Assembly (NCBI GenBank): GCA_025359135.1
Contig: JANYHJ010000207.1
Location: 1-50,543, forward strand
Length of the DNA: 50,543 nt
DNA from: Gemmatimonadota bacterium
GTDB lineage: Bacteria; Gemmatimonadota; Gemmatimonadetes; Gemmatimonadales; Gemmatimonadaceae
Direction: 5' to 3'
The translations under genes and the position numbers were made by a program. Shown piece after piece: positions 36,356 to 45,061 of the stretch. The first letter of the stretch is position 1. Every line of letters begins with the position of its first letter. The notes beneath the pieces were generated by a model, which worked only from the letters and a program-made list of their open reading frames with translations, did no database searches and was not told the origin of the DNA.

Positions 36356-38377
36356 TCATGGCACGGCCGCCGGCTTCGGCTCGATCTTCACCACCCAGAG
36401 GCCGTTGTACATGTCATTCACGTAGGCGAGTCCGTCGCGCACCACGACGCCCCAGGTCATCGCCGCATTCTTCACGTACCCGTCCATGTCGGCCGTGTTG
36501 AGGTGCCCGATCTCGCGCTGCTGCGCGCGCAGGTCGCCACGCAACTCGCCCGAGATGTCGAAGACGCGGAACCCCGCGTTGTACGCGCCCATGTAGAGCG
36601 TGTCGCCGGCGACCCACACGTTGTGTACACCGCCGTACTCGGGTTCGTACCACGCCACGGGCTTGGGATGCGTGATGTCCGAGACGTCGAGCACCTGGAG
36701 CCGGCCGTACGCGCGCCCGGCCGACGCATCCTTCGCGCCTGCCACGCCGCTCGACGGGAACACCTCGTCGGCGATGAAGACGTAGTTCTTGTGCCGCCAA
36801 GCCGTGTGCGTGCCGCGGATGAAGCCGGGACCGCCCGAGAGCTCCACCTGCTTGTAGAGCGCGTTCAGGTCGTACTTGTACTGGGCGACAAACTGCGGAT
36901 TGGATGGTGACCCGCCCTTGATCCCGTTGCCGATGTCGAGGATCACGAGACCGTCGTTCCACCACGAGCCGTAGAGCAGCCCGTCCTGCACGTCGATGTC
37001 GTGCAACGTGCGGCCCGCGTCGGCGCGCGGCGTCTTCCAGATCGCCACTTCCTTCGGGTGCGCCGGATCGTTGATGTCCACCACGTGCAGCGCCCCCGTG
37101 CCGTCATTGGTCGCGTAGACGTGGCGCCCGAACTTCGGCTGCTCGTAGATGAAAGCCGAGTGCACGCCGGCGGTCATGTTCTCGGTGAAGTCGGCCACCT
37201 TCTTCGGGTGCGCCGGATCCTCGAGCGATGCGATCACGAATCCGTTCTTGCGATCCGACGCGCCCTCGCGCGTGAAGACCATCCACTTGCCGTCCTTCGT
37301 CGTCATCACGTCGTTGACGCGCCGCGTGTTCTCGATCAGCGAGTCGGTGATCACCGGCTTGGCCGGGTTCGAGATGTCCATCGTGATCAGGACATCGCCG
37401 CCACCACCCGACCCGAGGTAGGCGTGCTTGCCGTCGGGGTGGATCCAGACCTCTTCCGTCGTGAAGCGCATGCGCGGCAGGCGCCCCACGACCTTGAGCG
37501 GGCGGCGTACGTCGCGCGCGGTGAGCGTCACCTTCGCTTCCGACGTGCGCGTGCCGAAGTTGGCCACCACGCTGTACTCGCCGGCATCGTATCCGACGAA
37601 TGCACCGTCGGCATCGATCAGCCCGTTGCCGGGCGACACGCTCCACGTCGGCATCACGCCGGCGATTGCCGCACCCGCGGGCCCTTTGGCCACCGCCTTG
37701 AAGCGGATCACGTCACCCGTGCGCGCCTCGCTCGTGTTGGGCGTCAGCTCGACGCTCGCGATCGGTCCCGCCGCTACCGTGATGGTGCGCGTCGCGTTGA
37801 CGCTGCCGGTTGTCGCGGTGATCGTCGCCGATCCCGCTGCCCGGGCCACCAGGAATCCGTCCGACCCCACCTCGGCCACCTTCGGCGCGGACGACGTGAA
37901 GCGCAGGCGGTCGTCGCGCGCATCGCCAAGCGCGCTGAAGCTGCGCGCCGCGAGTCGAACGCGCTGCCCGACCACGAGCGTGCCGCGCGGCGCGTCGATC
38001 TCCGCGCGGGCGGCCGGCCCAGGCACGACGCGCAGTTCGACGCGCTCGATCACCGGACGCGCGCCCGGCGCGGTGGCCGACACCACCACCGTCAGCCCGC
38101 CGGTCGCGCCCGCCGACACCAGTCCTGCGGTGTCGACCACGCCCTCGAAGCGACCACCCGCTTGCTGGAAGCGGATGCGCGCATTCACGGGACGGCCATC
38201 GGCATCGCGGGCCTCGGCGTGCAGGCGCATCGTGTCGCCTGCAGCGAGCGTGCGCGTGGCCGGCGTGACGACGAGCTTGACCGGAACCGCGTCCGGCTGC
38301 TGCGCGATGGCGGCAGTCGGCAGGGCGGTGAGAAGGGCGATGGTGCACCAGGCGCGGTGCGCAAAACGCTCACGCAT
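36356..38377 (-). CDS. Secreted Ig-like plus LVIVD-repeat propeller protein (paralogue 2)
   Basis: A 673-residue exported protein and the first gene of the coupled operon. GAGG lies eight bases before ATG 38377. The signal peptide ends near TAAIAQQ. Three Ig-like domains (VVTPATRTLAAGDTMRL and so on) precede an LVIVD propeller that shares long near-identical blocks with paralogue 1, for example LYGSWWNDGLVILDIGNGIK. The Ig halves of the two proteins are only loosely alike. It has no catalytic motif. The gap of 111 bases upstream should hold the operon promoter. Confidence 0.88.
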   Translation of the reverse strand: MRERFAHRAWCTIALLTALPTAAIAQQPDAVPVKLVVTPATRTLAAGDTMRLHAEARDADGRPVNARIRFQQAGGRFEGVVDTAGLVSAGATGGLTVVVSATAPGARPVIERVELRVVPGPAARAEIDAPRGTLVVGQRVRLAARSFSALGDARDDRLRFTSSAPKVAEVGSDGFLVARAAGSATITATTGSVNATRTITVAAGPIASVELTPNTSEARTGDVIRFKAVAKGPAGAAIAGVMPTWSVSPGNGLIDADGAFVGYDAGEYSVVANFGTRTSEAKVTLTARDVRRPLKVVGRLPRMRFTTEEVWIHPDGKHAYLGSGGGGDVLITMDISNPAKPVITDSLIENTRRVNDVMTTKDGKWMVFTREGASDRKNGFVIASLEDPAHPKKVADFTENMTAGVHSAFIYEQPKFGRHVYATNDGTGALHVVDINDPAHPKEVAIWKTPRADAGRTLHDIDVQDGLLYGSWWNDGLVILDIGNGIKGGSPSNPQFVAQYKYDLNALYKQVELSGGPGFIRGTHTAWRHKNYVFIADEVFPSSGVAGAKDASAGRAYGRLQVLDVSDITHPKPVAWYEPEYGGVHNVWVAGDTLYMGAYNAGFRVFDISGELRGDLRAQQREIGHLNTADMDGYVKNAAMTWGVVVRDGLAYVNDMYNGLWVVKIEPKPAAVP

Positions 38378-38449
38378 GCGGGAAGCCTCGGGGGGACGTG
38401 AAGGAGGGCTCAGATCGGGACCCGAAAGCTGCCGGTCCGGAGCGCGACT

Positions 38450-38474
38450 GACCAGTGCTGCCTGCAGCGTGGTC
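38450..38474 (-). terminator. Possible hairpin after the small membrane protein gene
   Basis: GACCA/TGGTC (38450-38454 and 38470-38474) and GCTGC/GCAGC (38457-38461 and 38464-38468) form a bulged stem, 15 bases past the stop of the gene at 38489. No T-run. Weak candidate. Confidence 0.35.
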
Positions 38475-38488
38475 GGACTCCGGCGCCG

Positions 38489-38827
38489 TCAGGCTCCCCG
38501 GCGCAGTTCCCGCTCGGTCAGGAGCACGCCCGCCGTGAGCAGAACGGTCGAGAGCACTGTGGCCGCCACGAACAGCAGGCCGAACCCGATCGGGTTCGGA
38601 TTCGGATCGTCGGTCAGGCCCAGCGCTGCGGCAACCATCACGGCCACGAGCGGCACCGGACTGAGCACGAGCACCGCGAGTCCGGTGCGCACAAGCCACG
38701 ACGAGAGAAAGCGCGGGCGGTCTGATCCACTGAGCCAGAGCCAGACGAGCGGCGCGAACGGCGGCAGGATGAGCAGCGCGATCCACGTCGCCGTCTGGCG
38801 GCGCGGCGACGGGTCGGACCTACTCAC
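38489..38827 (-). CDS. Small membrane protein, three hydrophobic segments
   Basis: A 112-residue protein starting at GTG 38827, which overlaps the DUF983-like gene stop by four bases. Hydrophobic segments at about 12-32 (ATWIALLILPPFAPLVWLWL), 45-70 (the LAVLVLSPVPLVAVMVAAAL run) and 80-103 predict three membrane helices. No known family recognised. The tight coupling to the DUF983-like gene suggests a shared role. Confidence 0.7.
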   Translation of the reverse strand: MSRSDPSPRRQTATWIALLILPPFAPLVWLWLSGSDRPRFLSSWLVRTGLAVLVLSPVPLVAVMVAAALGLTDDPNPNPIGFGLLFVAATVLSTVLLTAGVLLTERELRRGA

Positions 38828-39258
38828 GGCGCGACGGGCGTCGTGTCCTGGCGCTCGCCTTCGCCGCCGGGACGGAAGATGAAGTCGACCGCCAGCCACG
38901 TGATGCGCGTGAAGGGATAGAGCGCGACCGGAAGCACCGCCATGAACGCCACGCTGACGTACATGAGGGCATCCCACGCCGGATCGGGCCAGCTCGCCAC
39001 CAGGTACACCGCGAAGCCGATCGCCCACGTCATCTCGGCCGCCAGGAAATTCACCAGCGTCGTTCCCACGAAATGATCGTGCGGCCCGTGGTGCAGTAGC
39101 AGGCCGCACCGCGGGCAGGCGTTGGCGAGCGTGAACCACGACGCCAGGATGTGGCCACCACCGCAGGACGGGCAGCGCAGCGTCAGCGCGCGCGCGAGGA
39201 TCCGCGCACCCATCCCGTACGTCCGCGGGTCGGAGGGAGCAATCGGGGGCTCGGCCAT
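38824..39258 (-). CDS. DUF983-like membrane protein with zinc ribbon
   Basis: A 144-residue protein. LRCPSCGGGHI and ACPRCGLLL form a zinc ribbon at about 28-56, followed by two membrane segments (around MTWAIGFAVYLVA and YVSVAFMAVLPVALYPF). This is the DUF983 layout; function is unknown. I chose ATG 39258 (MAEPPIAP); a longer frame exists but lacks family similarity. It is divergent from the diguanylate cyclase gene. Confidence 0.82.
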   Translation of the reverse strand: MAEPPIAPSDPRTYGMGARILARALTLRCPSCGGGHILASWFTLANACPRCGLLLHHGPHDHFVGTTLVNFLAAEMTWAIGFAVYLVASWPDPAWDALMYVSVAFMAVLPVALYPFTRITWLAVDFIFRPGGEGERQDTTPVAP

Positions 39259-39367
39259 GCCCGAATATATCCGATTGTGGTCCCTTCCTTGAATTTTGCA
39301 TCTTGCGGGAGGCGCGCATCGCGCCCGACTTTTGCAGCGAGGTCCCTGCCATCCCTCGCCCTGGGTC

Positions 39368-40642
39368 ATGTCGGTCGCGAACAGTCACTCCCTGATCCAA
39401 CTGATCGGCCTCTGGACCCAGCTCGGCGCCACGGCGCTGCTGGTGGGGCTGTTCGTCGTGATGCGCCGCTACAGTCCGCGGCGCACCTACTTCTCGACGT
39501 GGGGTGAGGCGTGGGGCGCACTCTGTGCCGCCGTGGGCGCCATCGTCGTGGAGACGCTGTACCAGATGGCGCCCCCGGCCCTCATCGCGGAAACGGGTGG
39601 CGCCGATTCGCCGGTCATTCGCTCGCTGCTCGCGCTGTCGGTCTTCGGCCGACTGCTCTTCCTCGCGCTGCTCGTGGCCGGCACCGCGATGTACACGCGC
39701 GGCTTCAACCACCAGCGCTTCTTCCGCATCGTGTCGCCGCTCGCGGCACTCTGGGCCGCGTTCGCGGTGGCCGGTGGTGGCGGCACCGCAGGCGCCATGC
39801 GGTGGCTCGCGCTCCCGGCCGTGATCGCGTACAGCGCGTGCGGGTGGTACCTGCTCACGCTGCCCAGTTCGCGTTCCGGGCTCGGCACCCGCATGACCGG
39901 CGCGGTGTTCGTGGCCCACGCGATGCTCTGGATCGCCTATGCCGGTGCGTACGGCGCGCTCCCCCTGCGTCCGTCGCCGCATGGCTTCTGGAGCGACCTC
40001 ACGACCTACCACGGCTACGTCGACCTGCTCGCCCTCATGCTGCTCGGCTTCGGCATGATGATCATCCAGCTCGAGGATGCGCGTCGCGAGGTCGATGATG
40101 CGCGCGCCGAACTGAGCGTGACGAACGACCGGCTGCGTCGCATGGCGCTCTACGACACGCTCACCGGCTGCCTCAATCGCCGCGCGTATGACGAGGGAAT
40201 CGGCCTCGAGTTCGCGAAGTCCACGTTCGGCACGGTCGTGATGCTCGACATGGACAACCTCAAGTGGGTCAACGATCGCTACGGCCACGCCGTGGGAGAC
40301 GAACTGCTCGCCTATTTCGCGAGCGTGCTGCGCGAACAGATCCGCCCGCTCGACCGGCTCTACCGCTGGGGCGGCGACGAGTTCCTGCTCATCATGCCGG
40401 GCGCCAAGGTCGACGGCGTGGCCGCGCGCCTCTCCGCGCTCATCGAGGCGGCGGCGCCGCTCACCTTGAGCGAGGCCCACGGCGGCGAGAAGGTGCCGCT
40501 CGCGCTTTCGCTGGGCGCCGAGTCGTACAGTCGAGCCGATCAGCTCCCGGCCACCATCGAGCGCGCCGACGCCACGATGTACGCCGACAAGCGGCATCGG
40601 AAGCGCACGATGACGCCCGCGAACGTGCCCACCATCCGCTAG
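39368..40642 (+). CDS. Membrane-bound diguanylate cyclase
   Basis: A 424-residue protein that should make cyclic di-GMP from GTP. The first 240 residues hold about six hydrophobic segments of an unnamed membrane sensor. A short coiled linker (ARREVDDARAELSVTNDRL) leads to the GGDEF domain: DTLTGCLNRRAY, the metal-binding VVMLDMDNLKWVND, the active site GGDEF at 335-339 and the inhibitory site RPLD at 326-329, five residues before it. All key residues are intact, so both activity and product inhibition are expected. What it senses is unknown. Confidence 0.92.
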   Translation: MSVANSHSLIQLIGLWTQLGATALLVGLFVVMRRYSPRRTYFSTWGEAWGALCAAVGAIVVETLYQMAPPALIAETGGADSPVIRSLLALSVFGRLLFLALLVAGTAMYTRGFNHQRFFRIVSPLAALWAAFAVAGGGGTAGAMRWLALPAVIAYSACGWYLLTLPSSRSGLGTRMTGAVFVAHAMLWIAYAGAYGALPLRPSPHGFWSDLTTYHGYVDLLALMLLGFGMMIIQLEDARREVDDARAELSVTNDRLRRMALYDTLTGCLNRRAYDEGIGLEFAKSTFGTVVMLDMDNLKWVNDRYGHAVGDELLAYFASVLREQIRPLDRLYRWGGDEFLLIMPGAKVDGVAARLSALIEAAAPLTLSEAHGGEKVPLALSLGAESYSRADQLPATIERADATMYADKRHRKRTMTPANVPTIR

Positions 40643-40697
40643 CGTTCGCGACGCCGACCAGGCGCCCACGCGCGTGCCTTCCATCCGCATCACGCTC

Positions 40698-43142
40698 ATG
40701 TCCAGATCTGTCGTTGCCACCGCGCTCGTCGCGGCCATCGCTTTCTCCGCTCCGAGTTCAGCGCAGCAGGCGCCGAGCGCCGCCAGCGGCATTGCCGCGA
40801 AGGTGGCGGGGCTCACACGCATCGACGGCTTCCTGCCGATCTACCTCGACGACAAGACGGGCAAGGTGCTGTTCGAGCTCCCGCGCGATTCCATGCGCGT
40901 GCTGCACTTCGTGAACCAAGCCACGGGACTCGGCTCGAACCCGGTCGGCGTCGATCGCGGCGGTGGCCAGATGGACAACATCGCGCGCTTCGATCGGCTC
41001 GCGGACCGGATGCTCGTGACGTTCGAGAACACCCGCTACCGCTCGAGCGGCACAGCCGATCACGCCCGCAGCGTGCGCGAGAGTTTCCCGAACTCGGTGG
41101 TGGCCGCGCTGCCGATCGTGGCCGAGGAGGGCGGTCGCTTCCTCGTCGATGCGACCGACTTCGCGCTCCGCGACTGGCTCGACGTCGCCGGCACGCTGCA
41201 GGAGACGGGGCAGGGGAGCTACGCCGTGATGCGCGACCGGTCCGGGGTGCTGCGTGGCAACACGCGCGGCTTCGCCGACAACAGCGAACTCGACGTCGCG
41301 CTCACGTACGTCGCGCAGGGACGGCCGGGACCGATCATGTCGCAGGTCGCGCCCGACGGACGCGCGGTGCAGGTGCGCGTGCACCACTCGTTCGTGCGGC
41401 TGCCCGATGACCGCTTCCGCCCGCGCGAGGGCGACGCCCGCATCGGCTTCTTCGGTCTCTCGTTCAAGGACTACGCGCGCGATGTGCAGCGCCCGCTCGA
41501 CGTCTGGTACATCTCGCGCCATCGCATCGAGCGCGCCAATGCCAACGACACGCGCTCGAGCATCACGAAGGGGATCACCTACTACGTCGACCGCGGCATT
41601 CCCGAGCCCATCCGCACTGCGACGCTCGAGGGCGCACGCTTCTGGGTGCAGGCCTTCGACCAGGCCGGCCTCGTGGGTGGCTTCAAGGTGGAGCTGCTCC
41701 CCGAGGGCGCCGATCCCATGGACGCGCGCTACAACGTCGTGCAGTGGGTCAATCGCAACGAGCGCGGCTGGTCGATCGGCGGCAGCGTCGGGGATCCGCG
41801 CACCGGCGAGATCGTCAAGGCCATGGCGCGCATGGACTCGCATCGCGCCCGCACCGACTACAACCTCTATGCCGGCCTCATGGGTGCTGCGCCTGCTGCG
41901 GCCGACACCGCCTTCATCCTCGCCCGCGTGCGCCAGGTGACGGCCCACGAGATCGGCCACACGCTCGGCCTCGCGCACAACTACATGGCGAGCACGTACG
42001 AGCGCGGGTCCGTCATGGACTATCCGGCGCCGCGCGTGCGGCTCGCCGGCGGCAAGATCGACTTGAGCCAGGCCTACACCACCGGGCCCGGTGCCTATGA
42101 CGTCTGGGCCGTGCGCTGGGGATACGGCGTCTACCCGCCGGCGAGCGAAGGCGACTCGCTGCGCGCGATCATGCGCGAAGGGCTCGCCAAGGGATATCTC
42201 TTCCTCACCGACGGTGACGCGCGCCCCGAGTTCGCGAGCGATCCGCGCGTCACGCTCTGGGATGACGCGGCCACGCCCGAGGAGTTCCTCCGCCACCAGA
42301 TGGACGTCCGTCACGTCGCGATGCGCCAGTTCGGACTGGGCAACCTGCGCGCCGGCGAGCCGGTGGCGCTGTTGCAGGAGCGCTTCGTGCCGATGTACTT
42401 CTGGCACCGCTTCGCGCTCAACGGCGTCACGAAGGCCGTCGGCGGCATGGAGTACGCCAACGCCGTCGTCGGCGACGGGCAGCAGGCCACGCGCACGGTT
42501 GGCGCGTCGCGGCAGCGCGCCGCCCTCCAGCTGCTCATCGGCGCCCTCGCGCCCGCCGAGCTCGCCATCCCGGACACGGTCGTCACGCTGCTCGCACCGC
42601 GTGCCTTCGGCAGCGAGAACAACAGCGTCGAGCTCTTCAAGTCGCGCACCACCCCCGCCTTCGACGAGTTCGGCGCGTCGCGCACGCTCGCGCAGATGAT
42701 CATCGACGGTGTCCTGCAGCCACAGCGCGCCGGCCGCCTCGCGCAGCAGGGGGCGCGCGACGCCGCCCAGCTCTCGCTCGCGGAAGTCATCGACGCGCTC
42801 GTCGCGTCCACGTGGAACGCGCCCGCGCCCGCGGGTGATCGCAAGCTCGCCGCCATCCAGATGGTCACGCAGCGCGCGCTGGCCGAACGGTTGTTGCAAC
42901 TCGCGGCCGATCCGACGGCGGAAGCGACCGTGCGCGCCATCGCCGACTACAAGGCCGGCGCCCTCCGCGGCGTGGCGATCACCCGCGCGAAGGTCGCGGG
43001 TTCGGCGGAGCGCGGCGTCACCGCCGCCCACTGGCTCTCGATCGCGGCGGACATCGCGCGCTGGCAGGACCGACGCGAATTGCCCGCGCTCACTCGTGCG
43101 CTCGTCGCGCCGCCGGGTGATCCGTTCGGCGAGGAACCGTAG
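40698..43142 (+). CDS. Secreted zinc-dependent metalloprotease (DUF5117/DUF4953 type)
   Basis: An 814-residue exported protease. The signal peptide is SRSVVATALVAAIAFSAPSSAQ; a GTG at 40674 would add eight residues. The extended metzincin zinc site HEIGHTLGLAH is at 417-427 and a Met-turn-like SVMDYPAP follows 20 residues later. The flanking parts (YNVVQWVNRNERGWSIGGSV, FARDVQRPLDVWYISRHR-like strand) match the large DUF5117/DUF4953 proteases of Bacteroidota and Gemmatimonadota. Substrates are unknown. Its end is six bases from the end of the converging lipoprotein gene. Confidence 0.93.
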   Translation: MSRSVVATALVAAIAFSAPSSAQQAPSAASGIAAKVAGLTRIDGFLPIYLDDKTGKVLFELPRDSMRVLHFVNQATGLGSNPVGVDRGGGQMDNIARFDRLADRMLVTFENTRYRSSGTADHARSVRESFPNSVVAALPIVAEEGGRFLVDATDFALRDWLDVAGTLQETGQGSYAVMRDRSGVLRGNTRGFADNSELDVALTYVAQGRPGPIMSQVAPDGRAVQVRVHHSFVRLPDDRFRPREGDARIGFFGLSFKDYARDVQRPLDVWYISRHRIERANANDTRSSITKGITYYVDRGIPEPIRTATLEGARFWVQAFDQAGLVGGFKVELLPEGADPMDARYNVVQWVNRNERGWSIGGSVGDPRTGEIVKAMARMDSHRARTDYNLYAGLMGAAPAAADTAFILARVRQVTAHEIGHTLGLAHNYMASTYERGSVMDYPAPRVRLAGGKIDLSQAYTTGPGAYDVWAVRWGYGVYPPASEGDSLRAIMREGLAKGYLFLTDGDARPEFASDPRVTLWDDAATPEEFLRHQMDVRHVAMRQFGLGNLRAGEPVALLQERFVPMYFWHRFALNGVTKAVGGMEYANAVVGDGQQATRTVGASRQRAALQLLIGALAPAELAIPDTVVTLLAPRAFGSENNSVELFKSRTTPAFDEFGASRTLAQMIIDGVLQPQRAGRLAQQGARDAAQLSLAEVIDALVASTWNAPAPAGDRKLAAIQMVTQRALAERLLQLAADPTAEATVRAIADYKAGALRGVAITRAKVAGSAERGVTAAHWLSIAADIARWQDRRELPALTRALVAPPGDPFGEEP

Positions 43143-43148
43143 CGCGCG

Positions 43149-43661
43149 CTACTCGACCTTCAGGTTGCGGAACCGCACCGCGCGCGTGAGGTCTTCGCCG
43201 AGCAGGTTCTTCGTCCACTCGCCGGTCGGGAGCCGGTCGAAGAGCGAGATGTTGACCTCGAGCACGCGCAGCCGCTCACCGATGTCGCGCGAATTGGCGA
43301 AGTCCACCTCGAACTTCATCGGCACGCCGTTCTGCAGGATGTAGTTGATCTCCTGCACCATCGTGCCGCCGAAGCGGATCTGCGCGATCGGCAGCTCGAC
43401 GCCGTCGGCCACGGCGCGCACGTCCTTGCGCTCGAGGAAGAGCTTCGCGTCGCGCCCCTCGTTGGCCACCATCAGCGTGCAAGTCAGGATGTCGCGGCGG
43501 CGCGCGCAGCTCCGGAACTCGAACGAAACCTCCGCCTGCTTCACGGTCGTGACGACCTCATCGCCGACACGGCGTCCGGCGAGGCACGCGGTGGAGGCGA
43601 GGGCCAGCGCACCCAGGGCCAGGTGGCGGACGGTTGTCGAAAGGTCGGGGATCGTTCGCAT
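43149..43661 (-). CDS. Unrecognised lipoprotein
   Basis: A 170-residue exported protein starting at ATG 43661. The N-terminus (LALGALALASTACLAGRR) looks like a lipoprotein signal with the modified Cys at about 26. The mature part is beta-rich (VSFEFRSC, LTCTLMVANEGRDAKLFL, MKFEVDFANS, LEVNISLFDRL) and contains two further Cys that may form a disulfide. No family recognised. It is divergent from the TPR protein gene. Confidence 0.78.
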   Translation of the reverse strand: MRTIPDLSTTVRHLALGALALASTACLAGRRVGDEVVTTVKQAEVSFEFRSCARRRDILTCTLMVANEGRDAKLFLERKDVRAVADGVELPIAQIRFGGTMVQEINYILQNGVPMKFEVDFANSRDIGERLRVLEVNISLFDRLPTGEWTKNLLGEDLTRAVRFRNLKVE

Positions 43662-43792
43662 CGCGCGCTCGCTGTCGGTGGTGGGTGACCTGAAGGTGAC
43701 TACCCGGCTTCCCGGGCTCAAGGTTCCGTGGTTCCGTCGCATGCATACCATGAAGGGTTGCCGCGGGCCGCCGGTGGGGTGAGCATTGGGAC

Positions 43793-44551
43793 ATGAGGTC
43801 CGTTCCCGAGCCGCCCAAGCTGCCCCACGACTTCCAGCGACCCGCGCCGTCGCCGGCGGAGTCGCTCCCTCCACGCACCAAGTATCGGCGCGGAGTGGCG
43901 GAACGTTTCGGCGACGACGCACAAATCGCCCCGACGGCCATGTACGCGGCCCTCGTCATGACCCCGGTCTTCGGCGTGGTCGGCTTCCTTCTCACCGAAC
44001 TCCTGCACGTCCCGGGCGCCTGGACCATCCCGTTTTCCATCGGCTTCGGCCTGCTTGGCGGCCTCATCGTCATGTTCGGCGCGATGACCGTCTCGCGGAA
44101 CACCGGCAAGGCCGTCGGCAGCATGGTCGTGCCGAGCGGCAAGAGCACGCCGTACCAGCGGCAGTTTTCGTCGCAGGAGGCGCTCGCCGCACATGGACGC
44201 GTGGACGAGGCGATCATGGCCTACGAGAGCGAGCTGCAGCTCCGGCCCAACGACCTCGCCCTCCTCTTGAAGACCGTCGACCTCTACCTCGACCAGAAGG
44301 TCGAGCCCGAGCGCGCCGCCGAACTGCTGCGGCAGGTCCGGCGCATCGACGGCGCGCCGCCGGAGAAGGTCCTCTACGCGTCGCACCGGCTGGTGGACCT
44401 CTACCTCGGGCCGCTCCACGACCGGGGCCGTGCCATCGTCGAGCTGCGTGTGCTCATCGAACGCTTTCCCGGCTCGCAGGCCGCGGCGTTCGCGCGCGAA
44501 GGTCTCGCCAAGCTCAAGCGCGAGCACCACGAGGACTCGCAGGGCCTCTAG
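43793..44551 (+). CDS. Membrane protein with C-terminal TPR repeats
   Basis: A 252-residue protein. A proline-rich N-terminus is followed by two membrane helices (about 50-100: MTPVFGVVGFLLTEL and FSIGFGLLGGLIVMFGAM) and a helical C-terminal region with TPR-like units, for example GRVDEAIMAYESELQLRPND and an equivalent RAIVELRVLIERFPGSQAA. It is probably a scaffold anchored in the inner membrane. Partners are unknown; neighbours do not help. Confidence 0.82.
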   Translation: MRSVPEPPKLPHDFQRPAPSPAESLPPRTKYRRGVAERFGDDAQIAPTAMYAALVMTPVFGVVGFLLTELLHVPGAWTIPFSIGFGLLGGLIVMFGAMTVSRNTGKAVGSMVVPSGKSTPYQRQFSSQEALAAHGRVDEAIMAYESELQLRPNDLALLLKTVDLYLDQKVEPERAAELLRQVRRIDGAPPEKVLYASHRLVDLYLGPLHDRGRAIVELRVLIERFPGSQAAAFAREGLAKLKREHHEDSQGL

Positions 44552-44611
44552 CCCGCGCCACGCCGAACTTCTCGTCGATGTCGGACAGTGGCTCGCCCAC
44601 TGCGGCCGCGC

Positions 44612-45061
44612 TCAGTCGTCGTCGCGCCGCTGCCGCTCGCGCTTCCGGTCGCCCTGCTTCTTCTTCGCGTCGATGCGCCGCTCCTTGCTGGCGCGCGTCG
44701 GCTTGGTCGCACGACGCACCTTGGGCACCACCAACGCCTGACGCACCAGCGCGGCGAGCCGCTCCTCGGCCAGTTCGCGGTTCTGCGACTGGCTGCGCGT
44801 ATCGGCGGCCACCACGCGGATCGCGCCGCTCGAGTCGAGGCGCGTGGCCAGCTGCTGCGCCACGCGCGCGCGCTGCGATTCGCTGAGCGCCACCGACGTG
44901 CCCGGCCGCCACGTGACTTCCACGCGCGTGCTCGACGTGTTGACGTGCTGGCCGCCGGGGCCGCCCGCGCGCGACGCGCGCACCTCGACCTCGCTGCGCG
45001 GAATGGACACATGGCTGTTCACGCGGATCACGCGCGCATCGTCCTCGCGCGCGATCGTCAT
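44612..45061 (-). CDS. arfB: Peptidyl-tRNA hydrolase ArfB (ribosome rescue)
   Basis: A 149-residue ArfB/YaeJ-type protein that releases peptides from stalled ribosomes. The catalytic GGQ lies in RAGGPGGQHVNTSSTRVE, and the basic C-terminal tail (RRIDAKKKQGDRKRERQRR) is the part that enters the empty mRNA channel. The start ATG 45061 overlaps the CNNM/CorC gene by four bases. Length fits the family (about 140 residues). Confidence 0.93.
   Translation of the reverse strand: MTIAREDDARVIRVNSHVSIPRSEVEVRASRAGGPGGQHVNTSSTRVEVTWRPGTSVALSESQRARVAQQLATRLDSSGAIRVVAADTRSQSQNRELAEERLAALVRQALVVPKVRRATKPTRASKERRIDAKKKQGDRKRERQRRDDD

Noticed and set aside
38489-40822. Minus-strand open frame of 777 codons across the diguanylate cyclase gene
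   Set aside because: Only its last 113 codons look like a protein; the rest is antisense to a clear GGDEF gene.
40758-43031. Minus-strand open frame of 757 codons opposite the metalloprotease
   Set aside because: Low-complexity Arg/His/Ala composition, antisense to a protease with an intact zinc motif.
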